Shown: positions 12,301-24,090, counted from the first letter of the stretch. The stretch is 64,000 nt of DNA from Siphonodentalium dalli (GCA_032622095.1 CP136062.1:142680351-142744350), one strand, 5' to 3'. Notes: generated from the sequence alone by a model not told the origin. Numbers and translations are program-made.

Positions 12301-13639
12301 ACAGGTACTGTTCAAAGGGAGATAACCAGTGAGTCAGAAATATGTGACATATTAGTTAACAAATGTTACAAAGTGTGGAATGCATAGGGTCGGGATAACA
12401 TTAATTATCATCCCATCGAATAAGGGGCCATCGGGGAATGCGTACTGAACGAGGTGGACTAAAAGGGCAAACTGATCTAACATAGTCGGATCTGCCCAAC
12501 GGATATTAATTTCCGAGCCATTGCCTACGGGAATTTCTCCTGACAAGCAATCAGTCTTGTGGACAGTATGGCGCAAATATAAGTTTAACTCGATAAAGAA
12601 GTACACTGAAGTCATTCTCTTGATATAGGCGCTGGTATTAATTAATCACAAAAGTGTTGCAAAGTAGCATAGCCTGGAGATTGAATTCTGAAAATTCGAT
12701 CGCGACCCAATTATTAAACCGATTGGTCATCGGACAACAGTGTTTGAAAATCGATTTTAACCGTGTCGAGTTAATGATGTCTTTAGGTTATCAGTTTAGC
12801 GACTGGGTTGATGGAAATGTCCACACCCAGCTGAAAGCCGGATCAATTCTGAATTTAATCTCACATTCACGTTTTTTTTTTAAAGTGGGTCAAACCGCCA
12901 GAGTCAAGTTTGTGAGGGCGAGTTTGTGAGAACAAATTGCATCTCTGTGTAAAATATATCAAGTTTAAAACTGTTAACTCAATGCAGCAGTCAGTTCTTT
13001 AACAGAGTGAAATGGCATGGAACATCCCGCTTGGATGTTAAATGATGTTAGCGAATAATCTGGCTAAACACTGTTATGAAATTATATCCAATTTGGAGGC
13101 AAACAACGATATAATTAAATGAAGTGACTCTCGAGCGAGAATTGCCATGCACCCGAAAGACATCTTCTTATTTTACATTGAATCATCTATTCATTTATTC
13201 ACTAAAACTGATCACCTTATACATTTAACTCGATGTATCGTGTTAGACTCTATCGAGTTGTTATATAACACGACAAAAGAGTCCAATTATATATATACAC
13301 TACATACTTGTTAAAAATAACTATGCGACCCAGTGCGCATAATACTAGCAAAAAGGTGTTACCAATGAACTAACACTTTCAAAGTATTAACTATTTTGGC
13401 CAATCAGAACTGACTTACACATCCGGGATCTTTCAACTTTGAACACAGCAATAATTCGCACATGGCTTAAATGGCGATCGAAAAAGTGAGAAAAACAAAT
13501 AATACCTACGTGGGGTCTTTCTGACCTGGAAAGTGAGTTGAAGGTATGTTTCTTTGAGTATAGAAAACTGTAATGAGATGGCGTTATATTGAAATCATTA
13601 CAGCATCTATATTTCGTTATTTCCTACGGTCAATCTGAA
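12301..13639. other. Unassigned intergenic sequence
   Basis: Frames at 12352-12615 (minus) and 12654-12929 (plus) have no recognisable domain. A T run lies near 12872. Confidence 0.45.
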
Positions 13640-13880
13640 TTATATATCAACTTTCGTTGTTAGTGGGTAACGTTTAACACTATTCAGAGAGACATTCAAC
13701 TCTGTTACTGGGTAACATTTCACACTATTCAAAATTATATTTATCTATACAAGGGGTAACCTTCAACATTATCCAGTGCTACATTAAACTAAGTTACTGG
13801 GTAACATAAATATTCACACTATTCAGTGTTATATTTATAATTTTTCAGTGTTATATTTATCTTTTTAACACGAATACCGA
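13640..13880. repeat. Degenerate GGGTAAC/CACTATTCA repeat
   Basis: Irregular repeats of GTTACTGGGTAACATTTCAC and CACTATTCAGTGTTATATTT, about 50-70 bp apart, lead into the 22-bp satellite. Confidence 0.65.
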
Positions 13881-13969
13881 GTCGAATTTAACCCGGTTTC
13901 TGGAGAATTCTAACCCGACTTGACCGTCTTAAATTCATCCAAAACGAAATTCGGTAGAATATAATACGA

Positions 13970-14612
13970 AAACTGTTTAGATTAACCCGATATCTGTTTA
14001 GATTTAACCCGTTATCTGTTTAGATTTAACCCGATATCTCTTTAGATTTAACCCAGTATATATTTAGATTTAACCCGATATCTGTTTAGATTTAACCAGA
14101 TATCTGTTTAGACTTAACCCGATATCTGTTTAGATTTAACCCGGTATCTGTTTAGATTTAACCCGATATATGTTTAGATTTAAACCGATATGTTTAGATT
14201 TAACCGATATCTGTTTAGTTTTAACCCCATATCTGTTTAGATTTAACCCGATATCTGCTTATATTTAACAAGATATCTGTTTAGATTTAATCCGTTATCT
14301 GTTTAGATTTAACCCGATATATGTTTAGATTTAACCCGGTATATGTTTAGATTTAACCCGATATCTGTTTATATTTAACCCGATATCTGTTTAGATTTAA
14401 CCAAATATCTGATTAGATTTAACCAGATATCTGTTTAGATTTAACCCGATATCTGTTTAGATTTAACCCGATATTTGTTTAGATTTAACCCGATATCTGT
14501 TTAGATTTAACCAGATATCTGTTTAGATTTAACACGATATCTGTTTAGATTTATCCAGATATCTGTTTAGATTTAACCCGATATCTGTTCAGATTTAACC
14601 ATATATATCTTT
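13970..14612. repeat. 22-bp satellite array, left part
   Basis: About 29 units of the consensus TTTAGATTTAACCCGATATCTG. Point variation is scattered and a few units are shortened. The array stops at 14612 where a dispersed repeat begins and resumes at 18773 with about three more units, so it was a single array before the insertion. Confidence 0.96.
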
Positions 14613-15094
14613 ACTAGAAGGTGACCCGACTTCGTCCGGGTTTGACCTTGAATTGTCTATTTTGAAGGCCAAGGTCAAGTGGGGTCACGATTTGACCCGT
14701 CCAAAACACAGTGCCCGAACAAAAGTACCCGACAAAAGTACCCGTCGAAATCCATCCGGTTTTACCCGATTTGACCTTGAATTGACCATTTTGAAGGTCA
14801 GGTGGGGTCAAACACCAACACCCCAAAAATGGTGGAAATCGGCCCAGTGGATACCGGGAAATCGGCCCAGCGGATACCGAGATACCATATGCATCAAATT
14901 TCGTCCGTAAAAATCCGCCAGTTTAACCCGATTTGATTTCCACTCAAGTATATAAACGCGCCTCATACACACACGCTCATTAATTATCAAGTTTCAACGT
15001 AAAGATAAATTACCATCGGTGCCCGAGATATCGCCAAGACGTCTGAAACAGTCAAATGCATCGGCCGGTTAAGCGTTAACGTGATCTAACGTTA

Positions 15095-15223
15095 GATAGA
15101 TAGATATATTTATTCAGCAAAAGACGCCCCATTATAGGGACAGGTTGCCATGTATAATAATATTAACAGTGTATCATGTGACATCATACAATATATTGAC
15201 ATTACATACATTGAATAATAGTG

Positions 15224-15267
<44 letters not shown>

Positions 15268-16875
15268 TTAATTGCGTATATTTTTATCTGCATAGTGAGT
15301 TAGCATACATGATTCAACACACGTAATTTGTCTAGTTTAGCTGTGATCTGGCCTCGAATAACCGCTTGACTATACGTTGCAGATTTGGGAGCATATTTGA
15401 GCTGTGCCATTGGCTAATACATGTGTGAGTTGGTCCAATCTACTCATCAATCGAAAATTGATAAAATTGTCACCCATAATTTTAATGAGTTCATTCCGTA
15501 TAGGAAGAAATGTTGGACAATCAATTAGGAAATGCCTCTCATCGTCGATGGCTTCGTCATTACACATAACACATAATCTTCTGGCTAAAGGAATCGGTGG
15601 TTGGGCGTGACGACCCTTTTCAATGGCAAGAGAATGATTACTTATTCTTAGACGTGTAAATGATGAGCGGTCAGCTAGCGACGCTGTATTTAAGAGATAG
15701 GGTTCTAGGACAATATCTCTTTTAAAAAGTCGATATGTTCTTAATTTATTATTTCCAGTTTTTGAAACACCATCACGCATACTTGTTCTGAAATTTTCAG
15801 TGTGATTTTCTCTGAGCTGGCATTTAAATGACTTTAGAAGCTTGTTAATTAGAGGCTTGTTGTTAGTAATGTCGGAGGGTATAGTCAAGCCAAATGACTC
15901 CAGACGTTTGAATATCGAATTCCCAGCTACCCCGCTGCGCTGTTCACGCATTGCATCATTTAATATGCCACTGGTACAACTGGATGAGATTTTAACCGCA
16001 TATGAAGCCATTCTACACAAAGCGTCAATATATAACGGGTAGCTCCCTAATTCGGCTCTGACTGCATTGTTTGAAGCGTATTTACCGACTCCAAGTATTT
16101 GTTTGCAATGTGTGATATGAAGTTTCTCACACGGATAACGTTCGTGATTTTTGATTGTTAATTCACTTGCCCATAATTCACTGCCATATAGAAGTATAGG
16201 CTTGATTAACTTATCAAACAGTTTAAGGGAAGTTTTTAGAGGGAGGGGCGCTTTATTTGCACACGCACGAGATATTGAATAAAGAGCTTTTCGCCCTTTG
16301 CCACTCAAATTATTTACGGCCTGCGTGAATTTTCCTGTGCTGGAAAACGTCATTCCGAGATAGGTATATTCATCAACCAGATCCAAGGGATTATATTCGA
16401 GGAAAAACTGTGGGTGAACTTTTGGCTTCCTCGATCTGAAAATCAAGCTTTTCGTCTTCTCCGTGTTTATCGACAGGGCATTTTGTCGCGTGAAGGACTG
16501 GAGTTTGTCTAAACATCGCTGAAGTCCTTCTGGACTCTCAGAGACCAAAACTAAGTCATCTGCGAAGAGCAAATGATTGAGAGCGCTAGATCCAATACGT
16601 AACGGTTCACATTTGTCATCGAAAATGTCCTTAATGTCATCAATGAATATTTTAAATAGTAAGGGCGATAATTTACATCCTTGTCGTACTCCAATTGTGG
16701 AGAGATGTGAAGGACTGATACCGTTGCTTGTATTTATGCTATAAAGACTTGACTTGTATAGTGATTTTAATATTTCCAATGAAAATCCTGAAATGCCAGC
16801 TATTTCCATTTTTCTAAACAGAAATGTTCGATTAACAGTATCAAAAGCTTTCCTAACGACGTCATAGAAAGCTTT
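15095..16875 (-). mobile_element. 5'-truncated non-LTR retrotransposon (LINE)
   Basis: Minus-strand element inserted in repeat E1. The 3' end (plus-strand left side) carries AATAAA and a TATC-type tail seen as GATAGATAGATATATTTATT on the plus strand, followed inward by a 3' UTR with an (AT)n run at 15227-15262. The 5' end is truncated inside the reverse transcriptase domain. Compared with copy E3 the insertion replaced four target bases (TGAC, 18346-18349) instead of leaving a duplication. At the truncated end ACGACGTCATAGAAAGCTTT is tandemly repeated with the target's ACGACGTCATAGAAG, suggesting microhomology joining. Confidence 0.88.
15227..15262. repeat. (AT)n microsatellite
   Basis: About 18 AT dinucleotides inside the LINE 3' untranslated region. 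Confidence 0.95.
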
Positions 16876-16890
16876 CTCTAACGACGTCAT
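15370..16890 (-). CDS. LINE reverse transcriptase, 5'-truncated ORF (506 aa)
   Basis: Reverse transcriptase C-terminal part of a non-LTR retrotransposon; in an intact element it would copy element RNA at a nicked target. Visible motifs: KAFDTVNR near residues 14-21, GVRQGCKLSPLLF at 67-79, and the catalytic box HLLFADDLVL with FADD at 109-112. The C-terminus has a CCHC zinc knuckle (C440, C443, H453, C458) within a DERHFLIDCP context. The endonuclease, any ORF1 and the first RT motifs are absent. The annotated start is simply the first ATG in the open frame; the first ~10 residues come partly from target sequence and a 24-bp repeat at the junction, so it is not a natural start. No internal stop. 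The zinc knuckle suggests an I/Jockey- or RTE-related clade, not resolved here. Confidence 0.88.
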   Translation of the reverse strand: MTSLEKAFYDVVRKAFDTVNRTFLFRKMEIAGISGFSLEILKSLYKSSLYSINTSNGISPSHLSTIGVRQGCKLSPLLFKIFIDDIKDIFDDKCEPLRIGSSALNHLLFADDLVLVSESPEGLQRCLDKLQSFTRQNALSINTEKTKSLIFRSRKPKVHPQFFLEYNPLDLVDEYTYLGMTFSSTGKFTQAVNNLSGKGRKALYSISRACANKAPLPLKTSLKLFDKLIKPILLYGSELWASELTIKNHERYPCEKLHITHCKQILGVGKYASNNAVRAELGSYPLYIDALCRMASYAVKISSSCTSGILNDAMREQRSGVAGNSIFKRLESFGLTIPSDITNNKPLINKLLKSFKCQLRENHTENFRTSMRDGVSKTGNNKLRTYRLFKRDIVLEPYLLNTASLADRSSFTRLRISNHSLAIEKGRHAQPPIPLARRLCVMCNDEAIDDERHFLIDCPTFLPIRNELIKIMGDNFINFRLMSRLDQLTHVLANGTAQICSQICNV

Positions 16891-17297
16891 AGAAGTTACG
16901 CATTGTTTTTATCCAGATGGAAGATAGTACCACTTCTTCTTGATAATCGAGGCAGATAACTAAAACGGATACATACGCATTATATATCGTTGGAAAGAGG
17001 AAACACGAAAGATTCTCACATTGTCATTATTATGACTGGCATTTTATTATTCGCGCTGTTTCGAATCGATTTGTAAGCACCGAACTCAAATGAAAGTCCC
17101 GTAACACAGCGTAAAAACAGATTTGACCTCGGCACGTGAAAAGTTGACCTCGGATCTGACAATCAATAGGCCTATGTTACTCCTGACCCGAAAATACCCC
17201 CACATACCAAGTTTCATCGAAATCGGGTCGGCCGTTTTCGAGTTCATCGATTACACACACACAAACAAACAAACAGATCTTCCAAAATATATAATAG

Positions 17298-17863
17298 ACT
17301 AGCCGATGAGCCCGACGTTGTCCGGGCTATTCAAAAACCAAATTTCAAGTCGATAGCTCTACCCAGCCCGACGTTGTCCGGGCTATTCAAAAACCAAATT
17401 TCAAGTCGATAGCTCTACCCGTTTCCGAGATCTGGTCTGCGCATGCGCGAAGCTGGCGTCACACGGGCTCGGCGACCCGATAAAATTAGTATCCGGGGCA
17501 ATAAACATTCACACACCAAATTTCAAGTCGACAGCTCCACCCGTTTCCGATATCTCGTCTGCGCATGCGCGAAGCTGACGTCGCACGGGCTCGGCGACCC
17601 GATAAAATTCGTATCAGGGGCAAGATACATTCACAAACCAAATTTCAAGGCGATAGCTCCGCCCGTTTCCGAGATCTCGTCTGCGCATGCGCGAAGCGGG
17701 CGCCGCACGGGCTCGCCAATACGACAACATCCACCGCCTGGTCAAACTACACACACGTACCAAGTTTGGTCCAGATCGGTCGAGAATCGTAGATTTGTAT
17801 AAATGACAAATATACAGACATACAGACAAACAAACAGACAGAGGTCTTCAAAATATATATGAG
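17298..17863 (+). mobile_element. Dispersed repeat E2 with three 122-bp internal repeats
   Basis: Begins ACTAGCCGATGAGCCCGACG directly after E1 and ends with (ACAA/ACAG)n then GTCTTCAAAATATATATGAG, directly before E3. The 5' part has a near-perfect ~64-bp duplication (CCCGACGTTGTCCGGGCTAT). Then three 122-bp units each carry CAAATTTCAAG, CCCGTTTCCGA, TGCGCATGCGCGAAGC and CACGGGCTCG. The frame crossing the repeats is not supported as coding. Confidence 0.8.
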
Positions 17864-18772
17864 ACTAGAAGGTGACCCGACTTCGTCCGGGTTTGACCTT
17901 GAATTGTCTATTTTGAAGGCCAAGGTCAAGTGGGGTCACGATTTGACCCGTCCAAAACACAGTGCCCGAACAAAAGTACCCGACAAAAGTACCCGTCGAA
18001 ATCCATCCGGTTTTACCCGATTTGACCTTGAATTGACCATTTTGAAGGTCAGGTGGGGTCAAACACCAACACCCCAAAAATGGTGGAAATCGGCCCAGCG
18101 GATACCGGGAAATCGGCCCAGCGGATACCGAGATACCCTATGCATCAAATTTCGTCCGTAAAAATCCGCCAGTTTAACCCGATTTGATTTCCACTCAAGT
18201 ATATAAACGCGCCTCATACACACACGTTCATTAATTATCAAGTTTCAACGTAAAGATAAATTACCATCGGTGCCCGAGATATCGCCAAGACGTCTGAAAC
18301 AGTCAAATGCATCGGCCGGTTAAGCGTTAACGTGATCTAACGTTATGACCTCTAACGACGTCATAGAAGTTACGCATTGTTTTTATCCAGATGGAAGATA
18401 TAGTACTACTTCTTCTTGATAATTGAGGCAGATAACTAAAACGGATACATACGCATTATATATCGTTGGAAAGAGGAAACACGAAAGAATCTCACAGTGT
18501 CCTTATTATGACTGGCATTTTATTATTCGCGCTGTTTCGAATCGATTTGTAAGCACCGAACTCAAATGAACGTCCCGTAACACAGCGTAAAAACAGATTT
18601 GACCTCGGCACGTGAAAAGTTGACCTCGGATCTGAAAATCAATAGGCCTATGTTACTCCTGACCCGAAAATACCCCCACATACCAAGTTTCATCGAAATC
18701 GGGTCGGCGGTTTTCGAGTTCATCGATTACACACACAAACAAACAAACAGATCTTCCAAAATATATAATAGA
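17864..18772 (+). mobile_element. Dispersed repeat E3, uninterrupted copy
   Basis: Complete relative of E1: starts ACTAGAAGGTGACCCGACTT, contains the block ending GTGATCTAACGTTATGACC where E1 carries the LINE, and ends in CACAAACAAACAAACAGATC then CCAAAATATATAATAG. It is followed immediately by 22-bp satellite units. Confidence 0.85.
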
Positions 18773-18850
18773 TATTTAACCCGATAATATATTTAATCCG
18801 ATATCTGTTTAGATTTAACCCGATATCTGTTTAGATTTGACCCGATATCG
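18773..18850. repeat. 22-bp satellite array, right remnant
   Basis: About three units of the satellite at 13970-14612, in the same orientation and register type, ending where the sequence becomes unique. Confidence 0.92.
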
Positions 18851-19499
18851 TGTTGAATGTATCTAAGACTATCTGTCAGGATAATTTAACACTTATCGTT
18901 CAACGGGTTGAATTAAACACTTTTCGAGTTAAATTTTAAACTATCGGTGTTAGAGTGTTTCACATAATTGTAATGTTTCATAATAATTGGGTCTCGACCG
19001 AGTTTTCACAATTAAATCTCCGGGCCAATTAAAGATATAACAGTTTAATCTTCACACTGTATCGGGAATAACTTTGAACGATCCGGTATATTGTATTACT
19101 ACGAAATTTAGTTCTCCGATCAGACTCGAATTCAGTTCAACAACGATGAGTCTGTGCAAGACGATGATATGACAAAATGGGTTATTCCTTTAATACACAC
19201 TCGAGTTAATGTGGATGAGGAAGTGTCAATATATTTATGATAATTAACAATTGATTGTGTGTCGTATCGGTTGGCCATACCAACAGTCAATAATACGTTA
19301 ATTCGATTAACGGCTATACCGTTTCCATAGGTAAACGATGGACACCGTATGTTCGCGTGAGTGAGCCTGGGCATTGGATATCAGAATATCACATTCAAGC
19401 GCGAAATAAGCACAATGTATGCCTTTAATGTGTGTGAATACTTAATTGAAATCGAATGTTTAGAAGTTCTCAAACGGCATATAACATGTTTGAGATCCG
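18851..19499. other. Unassigned intergenic sequence
   Basis: No recognisable feature between the satellite remnant and the direct duplication. Confidence 0.5.
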
Positions 19500-20045
19500 A
19501 CCCGACACTCATTGTATAACCAGTTATCTCAGTCGCTCTTATCGCATTCATAAAAGGCGTTCAGAGAAGAGAATCAAAAACAATTCGATCCCGCTGTGTC
19601 CGTGTTTAACACAAATAAAGTGATATTGGCCTGCTTTCCAGACCAGAAACCGGATTGCAGGTACCAATAAATAAGAACAAAAACAGGACTATAATGGATC
19701 TTTCCGCGTTCCATCGATTGAACTGTGCTGATTGATTCGGAATTGGACAAAGCTTGTTGATGTGCACGAACCTCTTTAATTGTTTCCATCTTTTTATTAG
19801 AGCAACGACGCGAATAGAAACCATCAGTTTGCCAAACGATAAACAGTTGCATAACATGCACTTTCGCTTCAATGCCATAAACGAGTTGTAAACAGACAAG
19901 AAACTCGAAAACATTTCTCGCCCTCAAATTCCCTTAAACAATCATCTGCAAAGCGTGGGTGTGTTTACCGGACCCCGTACACTACATTGATTACAACCGT
20001 GCATATCGCACAAGCGTGAGTTGTACGCATGGGTACATACCGGTC
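19500..20045. repeat. Direct duplication, copy 1 (~785-bp spacing)
   Basis: Shares with 20285-20787 the ordered blocks ACACTCATTGTATAAC, TATTGGCCTGCTTTC, CCAATAAATAAGAACAAAAA, TGATTGATTCGGAATT, GACAAAGCTTGTTG, GTGCACGAACC and TTAGAGCAACGACGCGA. Minus-strand frames in both copies (19574-19927 and 20215-20571) share the peptide ALSNSESIS and EVRA/GVRA contexts, but lengths and ends differ. I do not recognise the family and cannot call it a gene. Confidence 0.8.
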
Positions 20046-20284
20046 CCATATATCATGAACAATAAATTTTCTTTTATAAGATGGCACATTTCATATATTC
20101 CGCTGCCGACGAAAGATATCTGTGTAAACTGTTGCAATGAAGAATTATTCGTCAAATTTCTATCCGACAAAATGTTTCACAGAATCGTCAGTGTTACCAT
20201 CCTCTATTAGAATACTAAAGCTTCCAAATTCTGGAAATCTCCATTAGCGCCCATTTCAAATTAAAGTTGCAATTTTCTAACTGA

Positions 20285-20787
20285 AACCTCACACTCATTG
20301 TATAACGAGTTATTTTGGTCGCTCTTATCGGCTTCAAATGAAGAGATAATAATAAAAAAAAACAATGGGCTCCAACGGTATTCTTGATTAACACACATAA
20401 AGTGAAATTGGCCTGCTTTCTGGACCAGACCCCAGATTGCTGATACCAATAAATAAGAACAAAAACAGAACTAATGGATATTTCCACTTTCCATTGATCG
20501 AATTTGCTGATTGATTCGGAATTAGACAAAGCTTGTTGTTGTGCACGAACCCCCTTAATAGTTTCCGCCATTCTTTTAGAGCAACGACGCGATCAGTGAT
20601 ATAAGTGATTTTGTCTCGATGTCATAAAGGAGTTGTGAACAGACCGGAAACATTTCTGGCCTCATATCCCGTCCAGCAACGGTACCAATGCGGTTACATG
20701 TATCTCACCACGTACCGGTTGTTGTTCGCGTGGGTAGCGGTCGGTTATAACATCAATAAAGATATTACGTTTCCGATTCCACTGTCT
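20285..20787. repeat. Direct duplication, copy 2, cut by FB-A copy 2
   Basis: Second copy of the block at 19500-20045, in direct orientation, with scattered substitutions and small indels. It ends where foldback element FB-A copy 2 begins. Confidence 0.8.
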
Positions 20788-22052
20788 CACTGGGGGGAAA
20801 CTGTTTCACCAGAATCGATTCTATCGCCTTTCCGGTTCCGTCTCTATCGCGATTTCTAAAACATATTTTCAAAGTTTTGACCGTTGTTTATAGACTGAAT
20901 GTCAAAACAGAATGTATTCTCCAATAACAATCGACAGATTATGTCTTTATACGTGTTTATTGATGACAGTAATGCAAAATCGGCTGCATGTTGTGCAAAG
21001 TTAGAGACGTATAGTGCATTTGGGTGCATTTCCCATGCAAATTAAGCAGCACTTTGATGCTCAGATTATCGGCCTTGTCTACTTTAAATTGGACTGAAAC
21101 TTGTCAAGTTTTATGGTTGAACATTAGATAATTATAATACAATACCCCCCGACGGTTCCTCGCCGTACAAGTCCTTCAAATTAGTGTCTCAAAAAGCAAC
21201 AAAAGGTTCCGATTCTATTGTGATGTTTATGTTCACGATCGGTTCTTTCGTTCCTGTCTACAGTACATTTATATTCGATCAGATTATTTGATTGTACATC
21301 TATAGTTGCCCAATGACAATACATGGTCATATATGGTTTAAAATTGTAGCCATAGTAAATCAATAGATGAGTTTTAGTGGTCCCAAACGATCATAGGTCA
21401 GATATTAAAGATGATCCACCGATAATCTTTATTATCCAACCTATGATGCTTTGGGACTACTGAAAAACTCATATTGGTTTTGCTGTGACTATAGTTTGAA
21501 CCATATATGGTAATATGGCAACTAGAAACACAAATGAACTATCTGGTCGAATATAATATTACATTAAACGGGGGGCGAAAGAACCGATCGTGAACATAAA
21601 AATCACATTAGAATCGGAACATTGCGTTGCTTCTTTTGATGAATTAATTTGAGGGTATTTTACTATGAGGAGCCATCGAGAGTTGTGCTGTAATCGTGTC
21701 CTGGCGTTCGATCATACAAGAAGACATATTTCAGTCTAATTAAAAGGTAAAAAGGCCGATAAACGGAGCATCAAAATGCTGCTTAATGTACAAAGGAAAT
21801 GCACACAAACACATTACTCTTCTAAGTGTGCAAAAAATAGCCGACTTCGCATTATTGTCACCAATAATTACGCGCAAAGACACAATCTAGCGCTAGTTTT
21901 TGTAAAATACGTTCTGTTTTAACATTTAGTGTATAAATGGAGGTCAAAACTTTGAAAACATTTGTTTCAAGTCGCGAAAGAGACGGGACTTAATTCGATA
22001 GAGATGGAACCCGATAGGCGATAGAATCGATTCTTGTGAAACAGTTTCCCCC
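20788..22052. mobile_element. Foldback element FB-A, copy 2 (inverted)
   Basis: Reads as a close match to the reverse complement of 9855-11141: the left half begins CACTGGGGGGAAACTGTTTC and matches the right half of copy 1, and vice versa. Differences are few over 1.26 kb. Palindrome axis near 21420. The right end finishes at CCCCC without the AGTG seen in copy 1. It interrupts the direct duplication above. Confidence 0.92.
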
Positions 22053-24034
22053 GACACATGCAGAAACTGTTGCACGGAAGACTCAGTTATCAAATTCCCT
22101 CACAATCACAACTATTATATGATATCGTTTTTTTCTCCAAATTGTGCTATACAAGCCTCAAGTTACGTCAATATAGTGGTTCAATAAAAAATAAAGAATT
22201 GAACTTACTCGACAAAGATACTGACAGAATCGCAGGTATATAGCTTTGCAACACACCCACGCGAAGACTAACAGCTCTCTTCAATGTTTGCACCTGTTTA
22301 AGTTTTGATAAATTATCAACAATCTGTGGCGAACAATACATCTAACATTCGAGATATACACTGTCCCTTTAATATACGTTCGCACAGTATTCAAAACAAT
22401 CAGAGACGTTACATTAATGATCTGAACGCTGACCCATCGATCCAATCTATTAAAATCGTGATCGGGATCACTTGCCATGCAATCGTTGTTAATATTCTCA
22501 TATATGAGTCGTGTGATACATGCATCTTAATGTAAATTCCATTGGATTAGTGTTAGTGACATTGCCACCCCTATATGTATTGTGTACACAGCGGGAGTGG
22601 CATCCAGGATCCGCGCAAAAAGTTGTGATAGTCAGTACGGAATTATTTGTGTGATCAAGAACTACAGGCGATATGTGGATAATCTGTTGTATGCCATGCT
22701 CCAAAGCTGTTTAGTGGAATTGTTCTTCAATATCACAGAAAAAAACTATAATTAAACTATAATTAAACATTTCTGATCGAAAACCTGGGAATTACCCGTA
22801 GGCGTGGCAGCAAACTTTATAAACAAAACGACACCTCATGACATGTTTGACAAATCATAGGTTGAATTGTATGCACCACGTAAGCTTGCGAACTCAAATC
22901 ATAAAAAAATAATTCAATGCGGTTGCTATTGATTTCATAACAGCGTCCCACGTGTTTGTGTTAATATATATCAAACATGCTATAATTAAAGTATAAAACA
23001 CTGATATCTGAATATCTTATGATATGGGGGTATATTTGGCTAAACTTAGATATATTGTGTTGCTGTCAACTTTTGATTCTGAAAGACGTATGTGCATTTG
23101 AGTAAAATGTTAATTGTATATTGAAAGTATGTCTGTATCTGTAGATATTTCGTGCAGAAAACAATTCTGGTTATAAACGCACTGGTCCCGGTGCTATACC
23201 ACAGCCGAGTAACTGTATAACCATGTGGTGACTCCAATAGCGTTATTTAACGTACACAAATGTTGTAATGTGGGAAGTCGGCAATTTGCATTCGGATCTT
23301 TATTCAGTTATCTCGAATGAGACTTATCAGCCTGACAAACTTGATATCTGACCGAGTTCTGATTTTTGTCAGAATACACTGAATCGCCGGCCCGCCAACA
23401 CAGGATACCAGTAGGCCACCTCTCGGCTACCAAACTTCCCCCTTGGGGTTGCCACTTAACTATAGGGTTAATGTACGAACCTACTGTGCAACTCGTCGGA
23501 TGCTGCTGCGCCTGGCGGCAGGGAATGTGACAGACAGGACGGGGACACAGTCTAAGTCATCGTTAAACGAGATCTTCAACGGTAATTTCCTGTATTGATT
23601 TGCGGAGTGATAACAAATTAGACTATGAGATCGGAATAAATCCGTCCGTTAATTCCAACGTACTGATGAGAAACTTAGTGCAAAAAGGAGATTGATACGA
23701 ATGTCGGAAAACTAGATCGCTCTAAACACATTACTATTAACCCGGCCTCTCCAAAAGACAGCATTAGAGGTGGGGGCAATATCCGCGTTACCATAAACTT
23801 ATTGCGCCTTATATATAAAGAAGTTGTTGTCCACAGATGTAAGTTTGTGACTGGAACATTTTCCATTTCCTGGTTTGGCTTTATTTATTTGGGGTTCATC
23901 ATATTTGTCTTCCTAACCGTAAAGCATCCCTGATTTCTATGTCATACCCCACTATGTGGTCATGATCTAAATATTCCCTGTGTGTATAGTGTGTGTTTTA
24001 CTGTATACGACTTTTAATGGCCTATACATATGTT
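22053..24034. other. Unassigned intergenic sequence
   Basis: AT-rich with short frames on both strands. No recognised domain, splice context or element boundary. Confidence 0.45.
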
Positions 24035-24090
24035 GTACAGCACCTATATGAAGACACTTTTGTGAAATAGACGCTCTATAAATGTGAGTT
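24035..24090 (+). repeat. Detached LINE 3' end
   Basis: CAGCACCTATATGAAGACAC followed by GTGAAATAGACGCTCTATAA matches, in order, the 3' UTR of the minus-strand LINE at 25941-27910 (CAGCGCCTATGAACACAACT, GTGAAATAGGCGCTCTACAA). A short plus-strand relic without a tail. Confidence 0.6.

Larger units (their letters stand above)
14613..17297 (+). mobile_element. Dispersed repeat E1, split by a LINE
   Basis: Begins ACTAGAAGGTGACCCGACTT and ends with an (ACAA)n-type run followed by CTTCCAAAATATATAATAG. Its two parts (14613-15094 and 16876-17297) correspond closely to the uninterrupted copy E3 at 17864-18772; the coordinate offset is 3,251 over the first part. No ORF in the repeat itself. The end motif resembles a widespread class of animal dispersed repeats with (ACAA)n-like tails, but I cannot assign a superfamily. 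Confidence 0.8.

Noticed and set aside
13970..14612. CRISPR-like regularity of the 22-bp array
   Set aside because: Units are directly adjacent without unique spacers, and the context is animal DNA; it is a satellite.
17443..17802. 119-codon frame across the 122-bp repeats
   Set aside because: It overlaps repeat units shared in other registers, has no domain, and lies in a mobile repeat.
14613..18772. Helitron identity for repeats E1-E3 because units meet at CTAG
   Set aside because: No TC start, no terminal hairpin before CTAG and no Rep/helicase; termini are not established.
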